From Enhygromyxa salina (GTDB lineage Bacteria; Myxococcota_A; Polyangia; Nannocystales; Nannocystaceae): DNA of 64,000 nucleotides. Location of the stretch: positions 37,712 to 101,711 of the forward strand of contig NZ_PVNL01000077.1 in assembly GCF_002994635.1 (NCBI RefSeq), given 5' to 3'. Positions within the stretch are counted from its first letter, which is position 1. Every line of letters begins with the position of its first letter. Under the pieces are notes generated by a model that was not told the origin of the DNA, searched no databases, and saw only the letters and a program-made list of their open reading frames with translations. Below, piece after piece: positions 16,819 through 25,743 of this stretch. The translations under genes were made by a program, and so were the position numbers.

Positions 16819-18747
16819 TCAGGGGCCGACGTCGCCGCAGCTGTTGTTCTCGAACACGACACCGCTGAGCGACGGGTTGGAGAAGCTGTCGGCCCAGATC
16901 CCCCAGCAGTCGCTGTCGACGATCCGGGTGTTGATGAAGGTCGGCGAGGCGTCGTACAGGGTCACGTTGGCGTCCGAGTTGAATCCGCCGCCCGAGCGGA
17001 TCTCCACGTGTTCAAACCGGGTCTGGCCGTCGATCGCGTCGTCCTGGATGCGGATGCCCGCCCACGCGCCAGGATCGAGCGCGTCCGCGCCCGTGAACAC
17101 GATCGGCTGCTCGGCGGTGCCGATCGCGAGTAACCCCGAGGCGCCGCCATGTTGACTCAAGCGCAGAAAATTATCCGCCGCGAACGCGAACGTGACCCCA
17201 GGCTCGAGGGTGAGCACGCCGGGATCGAGCGCCGTACCTTCGAGATAGATGTGGGTCTCGGCCCGGTAGGGGACGCCGAGGTTGGCCCACGTCACGGCGT
17301 GGTCGATCTCGTGGTTGAACCCCCAGATCGCAATCACGTCGGCGTCATTGCCGGTTAGATCGACGCCGGTCTTGGGGATCGTGTGGACCTGATTCGCACG
17401 GATCTCGCCGCTGCGATCGCTGTCGTGGACCTGCAAGTCGGTGCTGTCTGGCAAGAACCGGGCGTTGTCTTCGAACAGGAACCCGGCGCTCTCGCAGCCG
17501 CGCAGCTCGACGTGGTCGACAAACACCCCCGCGTCGCTGGCATACAGGCAGCCGTCGGCGTTGAAGCCTCCGCCCCACTCGATGATCGTGTGGGTCAGGC
17601 GAAACGAGGCATCGACGGTGTTGTCGAACGCCCGCACCCCCGGCCACGCCCCCCGGTCGAGCGAGTTCATCGACGAGAGCACGACCGGCGCGGTCGGCTC
17701 GCCAAGCGTGATCAAGCCGGCCGCGCCCTCGTGATAGGCCAGGCGCAGCGGCGCGTCGTCGGCGAAGCGCACGGTCACGCCAGGGCCCAGCTCCAGCACC
17801 GCCGCGGCGTTGGCCGTGCCCTCGAGCGACAGCGGCGTGAACACGAAGTAGTCGACCCCCAGGTGCTCCCACGTGACCGACTCGTGCACGTCGTACCAGT
17901 CGAGCCCAGTCGCGTGGATGTAGATGCCATCCGAGTCGTTCCCGGTGTAGTCGCTGTCGGTCGCGGGCAAGCTGTGAACGTGTCCAGGGTCGACGAGGAC
18001 CGGCCAGCCCATGGTCGCGTGGATCTGAAGGGCGGTGCTGTCGGGACTCAGGCGCGCGCCCTCGCGCAGCGCGAGGCCCCACTCTTCGGCGTTGGTCAGG
18101 GTCACGTGATCGACCAGCGCCTCGCCGCCCTCGACATAGAGATTGGCCTCGGTGTTGAATCCACCGCCGGAGTCGATCGTGGCGTGGTGCAGCTCGATCG
18201 TGCCGGCCGCTGGAAACACGCTGATCCCCTTCCACAGCCCCGCGCCCGTCCCCGAGTCCGAGCGCAGCTCTACGGGCGCCGCCTCGCTGCCGAACACGCC
18301 AAAGTCCGCGGTCCCGCCGTCGCGTGACACGAAGATGCCGGTCTTGTCGTATGCCCGGATCTCGACCCCCGGTCCGACCTGCACGCTGCCGCCCTCCACG
18401 AACACGTCGCAGGTGATGATGTGGGGGTTGAGGTCGGCGGCCCAGACCTCGTCGCCAGTGATCTCACCGCAGTGCTCGGGGCCGTGGGTGCTGACCCAGT
18501 CTTCGGCAGTGTCGGTGGTGTCCGTCGTGTCGGTGTCGGTGTCGGTGCCAGTCGTGTCGGTGGTGTCGCTGGTCCCGGTGTCGGCGGTGTCGTCGCCAAC
18601 GATCACGCAGGCCGCAGTCGGGGAGAGCAAGAGCAGTGCCGAGCAAAGCGTGACAGTTCGCTGCCCACGGTGAAGCAGTCCGGAGATGGCGCCTGCAAGC
18701 GGGCGAGGAGCCTCGCCCGAGCTGAAAATAATCGTTGGGGTGCGCAT
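16819..18747 (-). CDS. Right-handed beta-helix lipoprotein with three internal repeats
   Basis: A 642-residue predicted lipoprotein from ATG 18747, with lipobox PTAAC (Cys47) after an unusually long n-region; TTG 18789 is a weaker start. A Thr/Asp repeat linker (TDTTGTDTDTDTTDTTD) follows. The body has three long repeats, each beginning with PGV(E/T)xxxAxD and carrying (I/V)xSGGGFN or EWGGGFNADG, for example SGGGFNTEAN, WGGGFNADG and SGGGFNSDAN. The periodic hydrophobic/Asn pattern matches the parallel beta-helix (right_handed/PbH1) fold used by surface adhesins and polysaccharide lyases. No catalytic residues are identified. Three phased GCTTAA repeats lie just upstream of its start. Confidence 0.83.
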   Translation of the reverse strand: MRTPTIIFSSGEAPRPLAGAISGLLHRGQRTVTLCSALLLLSPTAACVIVGDDTADTGTSDTTDTTGTDTDTDTTDTTDTAEDWVSTHGPEHCGEITGDEVWAADLNPHIITCDVFVEGGSVQVGPGVEIRAYDKTGIFVSRDGGTADFGVFGSEAAPVELRSDSGTGAGLWKGISVFPAAGTIELHHATIDSGGGFNTEANLYVEGGEALVDHVTLTNAEEWGLALREGARLSPDSTALQIHATMGWPVLVDPGHVHSLPATDSDYTGNDSDGIYIHATGLDWYDVHESVTWEHLGVDYFVFTPLSLEGTANAAAVLELGPGVTVRFADDAPLRLAYHEGAAGLITLGEPTAPVVLSSMNSLDRGAWPGVRAFDNTVDASFRLTHTIIEWGGGFNADGCLYASDAGVFVDHVELRGCESAGFLFEDNARFLPDSTDLQVHDSDRSGEIRANQVHTIPKTGVDLTGNDADVIAIWGFNHEIDHAVTWANLGVPYRAETHIYLEGTALDPGVLTLEPGVTFAFAADNFLRLSQHGGASGLLAIGTAEQPIVFTGADALDPGAWAGIRIQDDAIDGQTRFEHVEIRSGGGFNSDANVTLYDASPTFINTRIVDSDCWGIWADSFSNPSLSGVVFENNSCGDVGP

Positions 18748-18793
18748 GGTGGTGCCTACGACGAGAGCCTGACCGCTCGATTGCCCCAACGCG

Positions 18794-18820
18794 GCTTAAT
18801 TCGGGCTTAAACGAGCTTAA
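18794..18820. repeat. Three helically phased GCTTAA direct repeats (candidate operator)
   Basis: GCTTAA occurs at 18794-18799, 18805-18810 and 18815-18820, so start-to-start spacing is 11 and 10 bases, one DNA turn. The AT-rich hexamers stand out in GC-rich DNA. They lie 47-73 bases upstream of the beta-helix lipoprotein start (minus strand) and before the end of the FHA gene. Direct repeats on one helix face are how OmpR/PhoB-type regulators bind; that reading is inference. Confidence 0.5.
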
Positions 18821-18842
18821 GCAGACCCCAGCCGCCGATCGC

Positions 18843-20258
18843 CTAGCGAATCTCGAGCGCGAGCTCGGGCGCGAACATGTAGCCGTGGTCGTCTCGCTGC
18901 AGCACGTCGCGCAGACCGAGCTTGCGGAGGGTCGTCAGCGCGACGTAGACCCGATTGGCGCCCGCGCGCTCGACCACGTGCTCGTCGGGCCACCCCAGCG
19001 CGAGCAGCTCTCGCAGCTCCAGCGACTGACCTGGGTGAGCCAGGCGATGCTCCGCGAGCGCGCGCACCAGCCGGGTCAGCGGCCGGCGATGTCCCATGTC
19101 GACCCGCGCGTGCCCGGTGAGACAAAACCAGCTGCCGTCGCGCGCGACCGTGAGGCCAGGACCACCACGAGCTTCGCGCGGGGGGCCGTCGCGCTCGAGC
19201 AGCGCGCGGACTTGTGGCGACAAGGGCAGGGGGCCGTCGGGCTCGGCGTCAATGCACGCGCACTCGATCACCGCCTCGAGCTCGTGGAGGTTGCCGGGGA
19301 GCTCGTGCAGCAGCAGCGCGCGGGCGAGCTTGAAGTGCAGCGCGCGTGGCTCACCCGCGTGGCGCTCGGCGAAGTGACGAGCGATCGACGTCAGATCTTC
19401 GCGACGAGACGCGAGCGGGGGCACGTGGATCAGCCAGCGCTCGAGTCGGGTCGCCAGATCCGCCCGCACCCGGCCGTCGGCGACGGAGGCGGTGAGTGGC
19501 GTGCGGTTGCTGGCGATGATCCGCGGCCCGTCAGCGCGGTCGAGCTCGAGCAGCGGCAGCAAGCTGGCCTGCGAGCCCGGCGAGGCCTCGCCGACGCTGT
19601 CGAGGTATACGGTTGACTCGGGATCGAGGCGCTGAAGCTGCTCGGCCAGACCTTCGCTGGTCTGGGTCGCGCACGGGATCCGATGAAGTCGGCCCGTGCG
19701 ACCGCTGCGCTCGTGGATGGCCTCGGCCAGCGCGGACTTTCCGGCGCCGGTCGGCCCCAGCAGCATCACTGTGATCGACCGTGTGGCGATCTTGTCGACC
19801 GCCTCGAGCAGCTTGGCGTGGGACCAACCGCAGCCGACCAGACCCGGCAGCGCGGGCGCTCGCGGCAGCTCGAGCGGCGCGCGGTGCAGCAGCAGCAGCA
19901 CCCGGCCCAGGCCGATCAGCGCGCCAGCGTCGACAGTCGCGTGCTCGACCCGTCGCGCGTCGACGAAGCTGCCGTTGTGGCTGCCGAGATCCGTGAGCTC
20001 GACCCGCTCGCCGACGTCGGGCGTGTCGATGATCTCGAGGCGCAGGTGCCTGCGGGAGATCCGATCATCCTCGAGCACGCGGTCGCCGAGCTCGGCACAG
20101 CCGCGCCCTAGCTCGAGCGGCTCGTCGGGTCCGAGCACGCGTCGCCGACCGATCAACCCGGGGTCGCGCGCGTGGACGACGGTCAAGCACCAGCGCAGCT
20201 CGATCGCGCCGAGCCCCAGCGTGCTGGGATCGGCGCAGGTGGTCGCGGACCCGGCCAT
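18843..20258 (-). CDS. FHA-domain protein with degenerate sigma54-type AAA domain and winged-helix C-terminus
   Basis: A 471-residue protein starting at ATG 20258, five bases after the stop of the kinase gene, so the pair is cotranscribed. Residues about 30-125 are an FHA phosphothreonine-binding domain (LGRGCAELGDRVLEDDRISRRH... DLGSHNGSFVDARRV). Residues about 150-350 resemble the AAA module of NtrC-like activators, with Walker A GPTGAGKS, but the sigma54-contacting GAFTGA loop is missing and the Walker B region (TVYLDSVGEASPGSQASLL) is diverged. The C-terminus (LTRLVRALAEHRLAHPGQSL, VYVALTTLRKLGLRDVL) resembles a winged-helix DNA-binding domain. It is probably a phosphorylation-dependent partner of the upstream kinase and not a true sigma54 activator. 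Confidence 0.82.
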   Translation of the reverse strand: MAGSATTCADPSTLGLGAIELRWCLTVVHARDPGLIGRRRVLGPDEPLELGRGCAELGDRVLEDDRISRRHLRLEIIDTPDVGERVELTDLGSHNGSFVDARRVEHATVDAGALIGLGRVLLLLHRAPLELPRAPALPGLVGCGWSHAKLLEAVDKIATRSITVMLLGPTGAGKSALAEAIHERSGRTGRLHRIPCATQTSEGLAEQLQRLDPESTVYLDSVGEASPGSQASLLPLLELDRADGPRIIASNRTPLTASVADGRVRADLATRLERWLIHVPPLASRREDLTSIARHFAERHAGEPRALHFKLARALLLHELPGNLHELEAVIECACIDAEPDGPLPLSPQVRALLERDGPPREARGGPGLTVARDGSWFCLTGHARVDMGHRRPLTRLVRALAEHRLAHPGQSLELRELLALGWPDEHVVERAGANRVYVALTTLRKLGLRDVLQRDDHGYMFAPELALEIR

Positions 20259-20263
20259 CGACG

Positions 20264-22927
20264 TCAGTGTGCGCTGAGCTGCGCGTCCCTCCAAGCCTGC
20301 GCGCGCGCGGTTTCGTGGGTGTAGATTGGACCGGCGGCGCGCAACACCTCGAGCGCATGGTCGACTTGCTCGCGGCCCGCGGCTCGGTGACCCAGCTGCC
20401 AGCGGGCCTTGCCCAGCGCGAGCTCGGTCAGCGCCCGGTCGACGGGCTGGGCCGCTGGGTCGGCTTGGTCAGCCAGCGCCAGCGCCCGCTCGAGCAGCGC
20501 GATCCCTTCGCTGTGTCGGCCGAGCTCGACGAGCGCGCTCCCGCTGCCGGTCAGCGGGTGGATCAAGGAAGGGTGCTGATCGCCGAGGGTGTGCTCGAGC
20601 ATGGTCAGCGCGTCGCCGAACTCGTCGCTGGCCTGGGCGAACTCGCCGCGGTGGGCGTGGGCGTTGCCCAGGTTGTTGAGCACGTACGCGATCTGTGGGT
20701 GCCCGGGCGCCAGGGTCCGCTCGCGGATCGTGAGCGCGCGCTCGAGCATCACCGCCGCCTCGTCGACCCGGTCGAGCGCGATATAGAGAGTGCCGAGGTT
20801 GCTGAGCGTGGCGGCGACCTGCGGGTGCTCGAGGCCGAGCGTCCCCTCGTAGACATCCAGGGCGGCCTCGAAGTCGTCGGCGGCCTGATCGATCGCGCCC
20901 AGGCGGATCGCGGTCGCGCCCAAGTTGTTGAGCGCCGCGGCGACGCTCGGGTGGCGATCACCGTAGCTCTCGCTCACGATCGCGAGCACCCGCTCGAACT
21001 CGCCGCGTGCGAGGTCGAGCTGGTCGCGCTCACCGTAAGCGGCGCCAAGGCTCAGGCGCGCCGCCGAGACCCGTGGATGCAGCGGCCCGAGCTCCCGCTC
21101 GTAGAGCTGCACCGCGCGGCTGAGATCCGCTATCGCCCGATCGCCCTCGCCGCGGCGCATCGCTAGGGTCCCGAAGCTGGTCAGCAGGTCGGCCTGGATC
21201 TCGCCGCTCGCCCCGATCGCGTCCGCGATCGCCTGGGCGTTGCGTGCCCAGACCAGCCCGTCGTCGGTGCGCGCGAGCCGAACCCCGACCACAAACGCCA
21301 ACAGCTTGGCAGCGTGAAGTCGGACCATCGCGTGGTGCGAGACCTCGGCCTCGAGGTACGCGTCGATCAGCGTGCGCTCGGCATCGGCGTAGCGAGCCAG
21401 CGACTCGAGCAAGAACCCGACTCGCAGCTGCGCCTCGGCGATCAGCGGGCGATAGCCAAGCGCGTCGGCGTCGGCGAGCGCAGCGGTGCCCAGGTCGAGA
21501 CCGGACTCGAAGTGGCCCGCTCGCTGCTCCGCCGAGGCCCGAGCCAGGCGCGCGCGGAGGGCCTCGACCTGCTGCGCCAGCGCGGCGTCGCTGGGGGGCG
21601 CCAGCTCCATGCGCAGCGCGACCAAGTCACCGCACTCCGCCACGTCCGGGAGCCCGAGCGCGGCTCGAACCGAGGCCTCGACGACGTCATCATCGGCGTT
21701 GGCGAGGACGTCGACCAGCGCCGCGAGCTCGACCCGGCGATGCGCGAGGCAAGCCATGCGACGATCCAGCAGCTCGTCGGACTGCTCGCCGCGCTGATGG
21801 GCCATGCACGCGTCGCGGTGCATCGCCGTCCAGCTGCGCGCGTAGGCGTCGAGGTGGGCTTGGATCCGCGGCCATGCTTGCTCGGCGTAGCTGGACTCAC
21901 GATTGAGGAGCGCGTCACGAACCTGGCTCGCGCGCGGCAGATCCCAGACGCCGACCAGCGCTTCGTCGGCGTCGCCACACGGTGGCTCGGGATCTGCCGC
22001 GGGGGTGATCAGGCGCAGCGCCGCGACGCTGGCCAGGCCAAGGCTGGACACGAGCGCGAGCAGCCCCCAGCGACGACGGCGGCGGCGGCTTGGATCGTCG
22101 CTCAGCGCGGCCAGCAGCGCGCCGAGGTCGGGCCAGCGGGCTTCGGGATCCTCGGATAGCCCGCGGGCGACCACCGCCTGCAACCAACTGGGAACCTCGC
22201 CGCCCGGCTCGACAATTGCTGGCCCCTGCGGGACCTGTGTCGCGAACGGGCGACGGCCGTGGAGCGCCTCGAACAACGCCGCGCACAGGGCAAACTGATC
22301 CGAGCGCGCGTCGGCGGCGTGGCCACTGAACAGCTCGGGCGCCATGTAACCGGGGGTCCCGACGATCCGTGGCGTGCCCTCGCTGCCCTCGTCGTCGACC
22401 TGCGCGAGCCCAAAATCGAGCACGCGGACGCGCCCGTCTTCACCCAAGATCGCGTTGTCGGGCTTGAAGTCCCGGTGGATCAGACCGGCGAGGTGAGCCG
22501 CGCGCAGGCCTTCACCGCACTGCAGATAGACCGCGATGATCTCGGTCCACGTCCGTGGCTCGGTCTGCCACGCGCGCAGGGGCTGACCGATCACGTACTC
22601 CATCGCGAGGTACACACGATCGTCGTGCTCGCCCACGTCATGGATCTGCACGACGTTGGGGTGGTTGAGCCGCGCGAGCGCCCGCGCTTCGGCCTGGATC
22701 CGCCGCCGCTGGCGGGGGTCGTCCGCGGCGTGCTCGTGGACGAGCTTGATCGCAACCCGGCGGTCGAGCTCGGTGTCGTAGGCGGCGTGCACGATCCCCA
22801 TCCCGCCGCGACCGAGCTCGTCGAGGATCACGAAGCGTGCGATCCGGGTCGACGGGCCGATCAGCGTGTGCTGCCGAACCAGCCCCGCGGGGGCGTCGGT
22901 GGCCCCCATGGCCCCCATGGCCCCCAT
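20264..22927 (-). CDS. Serine/threonine protein kinase (PknB family) with TPR sensor region
   Basis: An 887-residue kinase if ATG 22927 is used; GTG 22954 would add nine residues. Residues about 25-290 contain all kinase landmarks: glycine loop LGRGGMGIV, ATP-binding lysine in VAIKLV, catalytic HRDFKPDN, DFG in LDFGLAQV, and MAPELF. One transmembrane helix (GLLALVSSLGLASVAALRLI) follows near residue 300. The C-terminal half is built of TPR repeats of kinesin-light-chain type (LGLEHPQVAATLSNLGTLY, LAPGHPQIAYVLNNLGNAH). Topology suggests a cytoplasmic kinase with an extracytoplasmic TPR sensor. The N-terminus is encoded by a three-copy 9-bp repeat GGCCCCCAT at 22901-22927 (Gly-Ala-Met). The FHA gene follows 5 bases downstream. 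Confidence 0.92.
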   Translation of the reverse strand: MGAMGAMGATDAPAGLVRQHTLIGPSTRIARFVILDELGRGGMGIVHAAYDTELDRRVAIKLVHEHAADDPRQRRRIQAEARALARLNHPNVVQIHDVGEHDDRVYLAMEYVIGQPLRAWQTEPRTWTEIIAVYLQCGEGLRAAHLAGLIHRDFKPDNAILGEDGRVRVLDFGLAQVDDEGSEGTPRIVGTPGYMAPELFSGHAADARSDQFALCAALFEALHGRRPFATQVPQGPAIVEPGGEVPSWLQAVVARGLSEDPEARWPDLGALLAALSDDPSRRRRRRWGLLALVSSLGLASVAALRLITPAADPEPPCGDADEALVGVWDLPRASQVRDALLNRESSYAEQAWPRIQAHLDAYARSWTAMHRDACMAHQRGEQSDELLDRRMACLAHRRVELAALVDVLANADDDVVEASVRAALGLPDVAECGDLVALRMELAPPSDAALAQQVEALRARLARASAEQRAGHFESGLDLGTAALADADALGYRPLIAEAQLRVGFLLESLARYADAERTLIDAYLEAEVSHHAMVRLHAAKLLAFVVGVRLARTDDGLVWARNAQAIADAIGASGEIQADLLTSFGTLAMRRGEGDRAIADLSRAVQLYERELGPLHPRVSAARLSLGAAYGERDQLDLARGEFERVLAIVSESYGDRHPSVAAALNNLGATAIRLGAIDQAADDFEAALDVYEGTLGLEHPQVAATLSNLGTLYIALDRVDEAAVMLERALTIRERTLAPGHPQIAYVLNNLGNAHAHRGEFAQASDEFGDALTMLEHTLGDQHPSLIHPLTGSGSALVELGRHSEGIALLERALALADQADPAAQPVDRALTELALGKARWQLGHRAAGREQVDHALEVLRAAGPIYTHETARAQAWRDAQLSAH

Positions 22928-23002
22928 GTCCCGCGCGTCCCTCGAGCGGCGCACGGCGCTGCGCCGGGGCGGCTCGGTGTCGTCGAGCGACGCGCTCGCG
23001 GT

Positions 23003-23030
23003 CTTCGTTGGATCAGCGGTCAGAACGAAG
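23003..23030. promoter_or_regulatory. Perfect 7-bp inverted repeat in a divergent promoter region
   Basis: CTTCGTT (23003-23009) and AACGAAG (23024-23030) are exact inverse complements separated by 14 bases. They lie in the 182-base gap between the divergent kinase (start 22927) and M28 peptidase (start 23110). The arm-to-arm spacing of 21 bases (two helical turns) suits a dimeric regulator. No protein is known to bind it, so this is only a candidate operator. Confidence 0.4.
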
Positions 23031-23109
23031 GATCATAGCAAGCAACGGCTCGCACCGGCCGTGGCGCTGTCGCTGGTTCGCGGTGAGCGTGTGAGGGTAA
23101 GGTCCGGCC

Positions 23110-24927
23110 ATGCGTCGCCGCCCGATCCTCTCGTTGCTCGCCCTCTCGGCCTCGCTCGTGTCGTTCACGGCCTGCGCCGAGCCGACCCCGGCGCCTGTCG
23201 ATCCCTCGCAGGCAGACCGTGAGCTCCCCCCCGCCAAACCCTCGGCGCCCGAGCTCTCGGCCGAGCACATCCACGCGGCCGTCGGCTTCCTGGCCGACGA
23301 CGCCCAGCAAGGCCGCGCGCCCGGGACCGAGGCCGACGCCCGCGTGCAAGCGTGGATCATCGAGCGCATGCAAGCAGCCGGGCTCGAGCCTGGCGGCGAC
23401 GACGGCTTCGTCCAGCGCTTCGAGGTTGGCGACGGCGCCCGCCTGCGGGATGGCCAGCTCAGTCGGTTTGGCGCCACCCGGGGCCGGGTCCCAGACATCA
23501 CCCACGAGATCGTTCCGTTCGGCCACGACACGGGCGAGACCGCGGTGATCGGCCGCCTGGTATTCGTCGGCCACGGCGTCCCCGGCGAAGCTGACGACCC
23601 CGGCGACTTCGCGGGCCTCGAGCTCGAGGGCGCGATCGCTGTGGCGCTGCTCGGCGCCGCTGATCCCCACGCGCCGCCGGCCAAGACCCGTCCCCAGAGC
23701 AAGCTGATCGCCGCCCGTGATCGCGGCGCGGTGGGCATGGTCCTGTGGGATCCCAACAGCGACGCGCCCTGGGCCAACCACGGTCAATTCAGCGAGCTCG
23801 AGATCCCCGCGGTGTTCGTTGGCAAGGCCGGCACCGAGGCCCTGCGTGACGCCATGCGGGTCGGCAAGCAAGCTGCGCCCAAGCTCGGTGCGAGCAGTCG
23901 GGCCGCGGTCGAGCTGCACACCCCGATCGAGCCGGTCGTGCTGAGCACGGCCAACCTGCTCGGCGTCCTGCCCGGCAGCGCTCCGGCCGAGACGCGCAAG
24001 CGGGTGATCATTGGCGCGCACATGGATCACCTCGGGCTCGGGACCTCGAGCTCGCTCGCGCCCGGTGAGCACGCGATCCACAACGGCGCCGACGACAACG
24101 CCTCGGGCGTCGCGGTCGTGCTCGAGCTCGCGGCCGCGCTGGCCCAGCTCACCCCCGAGCAGCGCCCCCACGATCTCGTGTTCGTGACCTTCGGCGCCGA
24201 AGAGATGGGCCTGCTCGGCAGCAAGCACATGGTCGAGGCGCTGCCCAAGTCCGAGCGTGCGCGGGTGTTGGCGATGCTCAACTTCGACATGGTCGGCCGC
24301 CTGCGCGACCAGGAGGCGCTCGCGCTCAACGGCACGGGCACCGCGAAGGAGTGGCCCGAGCTGCTCGAGCTCGCCAACCCGACCGGCGACACCCATCTGA
24401 AGCTCGCCGGCACCAGCGACGGCTGGGGGCCCTCGGATCACGCCTCGTTCTACGGTGAGGGCGTCCCGGTGCTGCACTTCTTCACGGGTGCCCACGATGA
24501 CTATCACAAGCCCAGCGACGATCTGGACAAGCTCGACAGCGCGGGCGCGGCCGCGGTCGGCGAGCTGGCCGGGCGCATCGTGTTGGCGCTGCTCGACCGC
24601 CGTGAGTCGCTGACCTATGTGAAGGTCGAGCGGGCGAGCATGGGCCGGACCGTGTTTCGCGTGTCGCTGGGGACGATGCCCGACTATGGGCGCGAGGTCG
24701 ACGGCATGGCGCTCTCGGGCGTCAGCGAGGGCGGGCCCGCGGCCGCGGCGGGGCTGCAAAAGGGCGACGTGATCACCCGCATTGGCGCGCGGGCGGTTCA
24801 CAACATTGATGACTATATGGCCTGCTTTGGCGAGCTCGAGCCTGGAGTCGCCGTCGAGATCGAGTGGACCCGCGACGGCGCCACCCAGACCGGCCAGCTG
24901 ACCCCGGCCGCGCCCCGATCGAAATAG
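23110..24927 (+). CDS. M28-family zinc aminopeptidase lipoprotein with PA and PDZ domains
   Basis: A 605-residue lipoprotein (lipobox FTAC, Cys22). Residues about 100-265 form a protease-associated domain region (RLVFVGHGVPGEADDPGDFAG, KLIAARDRGAVGMVLWD). Residues about 270-500 are the M28 catalytic domain with its metal ligands and catalytic acids visible: AHMDHLG (His, Asp-containing), NGADDNASG (bridging Asp), FGAEEMGLLG (catalytic Glu pair), NFDMVGR (Asp), and FFTGAHDDYHKPSDD (His). Residues about 520-600 are a PDZ domain (GGPAAAAGLQKGDVITRIGA). It is predicted to release N-terminal amino acids from peptides at the cell surface, useful for predation or nutrient scavenging. Confidence 0.93.
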   Translation: MRRRPILSLLALSASLVSFTACAEPTPAPVDPSQADRELPPAKPSAPELSAEHIHAAVGFLADDAQQGRAPGTEADARVQAWIIERMQAAGLEPGGDDGFVQRFEVGDGARLRDGQLSRFGATRGRVPDITHEIVPFGHDTGETAVIGRLVFVGHGVPGEADDPGDFAGLELEGAIAVALLGAADPHAPPAKTRPQSKLIAARDRGAVGMVLWDPNSDAPWANHGQFSELEIPAVFVGKAGTEALRDAMRVGKQAAPKLGASSRAAVELHTPIEPVVLSTANLLGVLPGSAPAETRKRVIIGAHMDHLGLGTSSSLAPGEHAIHNGADDNASGVAVVLELAAALAQLTPEQRPHDLVFVTFGAEEMGLLGSKHMVEALPKSERARVLAMLNFDMVGRLRDQEALALNGTGTAKEWPELLELANPTGDTHLKLAGTSDGWGPSDHASFYGEGVPVLHFFTGAHDDYHKPSDDLDKLDSAGAAAVGELAGRIVLALLDRRESLTYVKVERASMGRTVFRVSLGTMPDYGREVDGMALSGVSEGGPAAAAGLQKGDVITRIGARAVHNIDDYMACFGELEPGVAVEIEWTRDGATQTGQLTPAAPRSK

Positions 24928-25080
24928 GCTGTAGTGATCGGAGGGTGCTGCGCGCGTTGTTTTTTACCTCGCCTGAATACCCGCTTCACTGATGCAGAGC
25001 GGCGTTTAGTTTCTACCGACGGGAGCGGAGGCTGGCCATGATCGGCAAGTGCACGCAGTCTGGCCGTAGGAGAAGAACCC

Positions 25081-25743
25081 ATGCAAAGCTCGCAAAGCGC
25101 AAACCGCAAGTTGCTGGTCACCGCCACCTGTGTCTCCGCGTTGCTCGCGGTCTCGGTGGGCCTTGCTGGTCCGGCAACGGCGCATTCGGGCGACGATCTG
25201 AGCGGCGCCAACTTGTCGCTCCACGAGTACGCTGCCCAGCGGATTCTCGCGCTCTCCGCCTCGAATCTCTTTTACACGCTTCCGGGCCGCGGCGGTGGCG
25301 GCGGTGGTCCTGGCACCCTCGCGTGCGGGGCGGGTGACGTGGCCGTGGGAATTTACGGGAGGTCAGGCATCTACATCGACCAGCTCGGGCTCACATGCGC
25401 GTATCTGATGGACAACGGCTCGCTGGGTCCCACCTACGACACAGGCACACTGGGTGGACAGGGGGGCGGCTCATTTCGGCTGATCTGTCCGTTGGGACAG
25501 GCGATCGTCGGCTTTCATGGTGGTAGCGGCACGCTCGTGGATCGGCTGGGGCTGTACTGCTCTGGCGTGGCCAACTGGCGATCCCACGGAAGTGTTGAAT
25601 ATGTGACGAGCGCCGCTGGTGGCGGTGGTGGCGGGAGCTTTGCCGACCTGTGCCCAAGCGACTACGTGGGTGCGCGCATCAACGTACGGACGGGTATATA
25701 CGTTGATCGGCAAGAGCTGCTCTGCGCGTATATTTATCCCTAG
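25081..25743 (+). CDS. Secreted Gly/Cys-rich repeat protein, jacalin-like lectin repeats suspected
   Basis: A 220-residue exported protein with signal peptide cleaved near PATAHS and a good ribosome-binding site (AGGAG near 25068) before ATG 25081. The mature part has three copies of one unit: a glycine run, a Cys, then G(I/F)xGRSGxYxDxLGLxC. Examples are GIYGRSGIYIDQLGLTCAY, GFHGGSGTLVDRLGLYCSG and NVRTGIYVDRQELLCAYIY. Each unit begins with a paired Cys (LACGAG, LICPLG, DLCPSD). The GRSG-x-x-(V/I)-D-x-(L/I) pattern is reminiscent of beta-prism jacalin-like lectins, so a carbohydrate-binding role is possible but unproven. Its TAG stop shares the CTAG tetranucleotide with the stop of the opposite-strand gene. 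Confidence 0.75.
   Translation: MQSSQSANRKLLVTATCVSALLAVSVGLAGPATAHSGDDLSGANLSLHEYAAQRILALSASNLFYTLPGRGGGGGGPGTLACGAGDVAVGIYGRSGIYIDQLGLTCAYLMDNGSLGPTYDTGTLGGQGGGSFRLICPLGQAIVGFHGGSGTLVDRLGLYCSGVANWRSHGSVEYVTSAAGGGGGGSFADLCPSDYVGARINVRTGIYVDRQELLCAYIYP

Noticed and set aside
18843..20258. Annotation as a true sigma54-dependent activator
   Set aside because: No GAFTGA loop, diverged Walker B region and a winged-helix end in place of a Fis-type DNA-binding domain.
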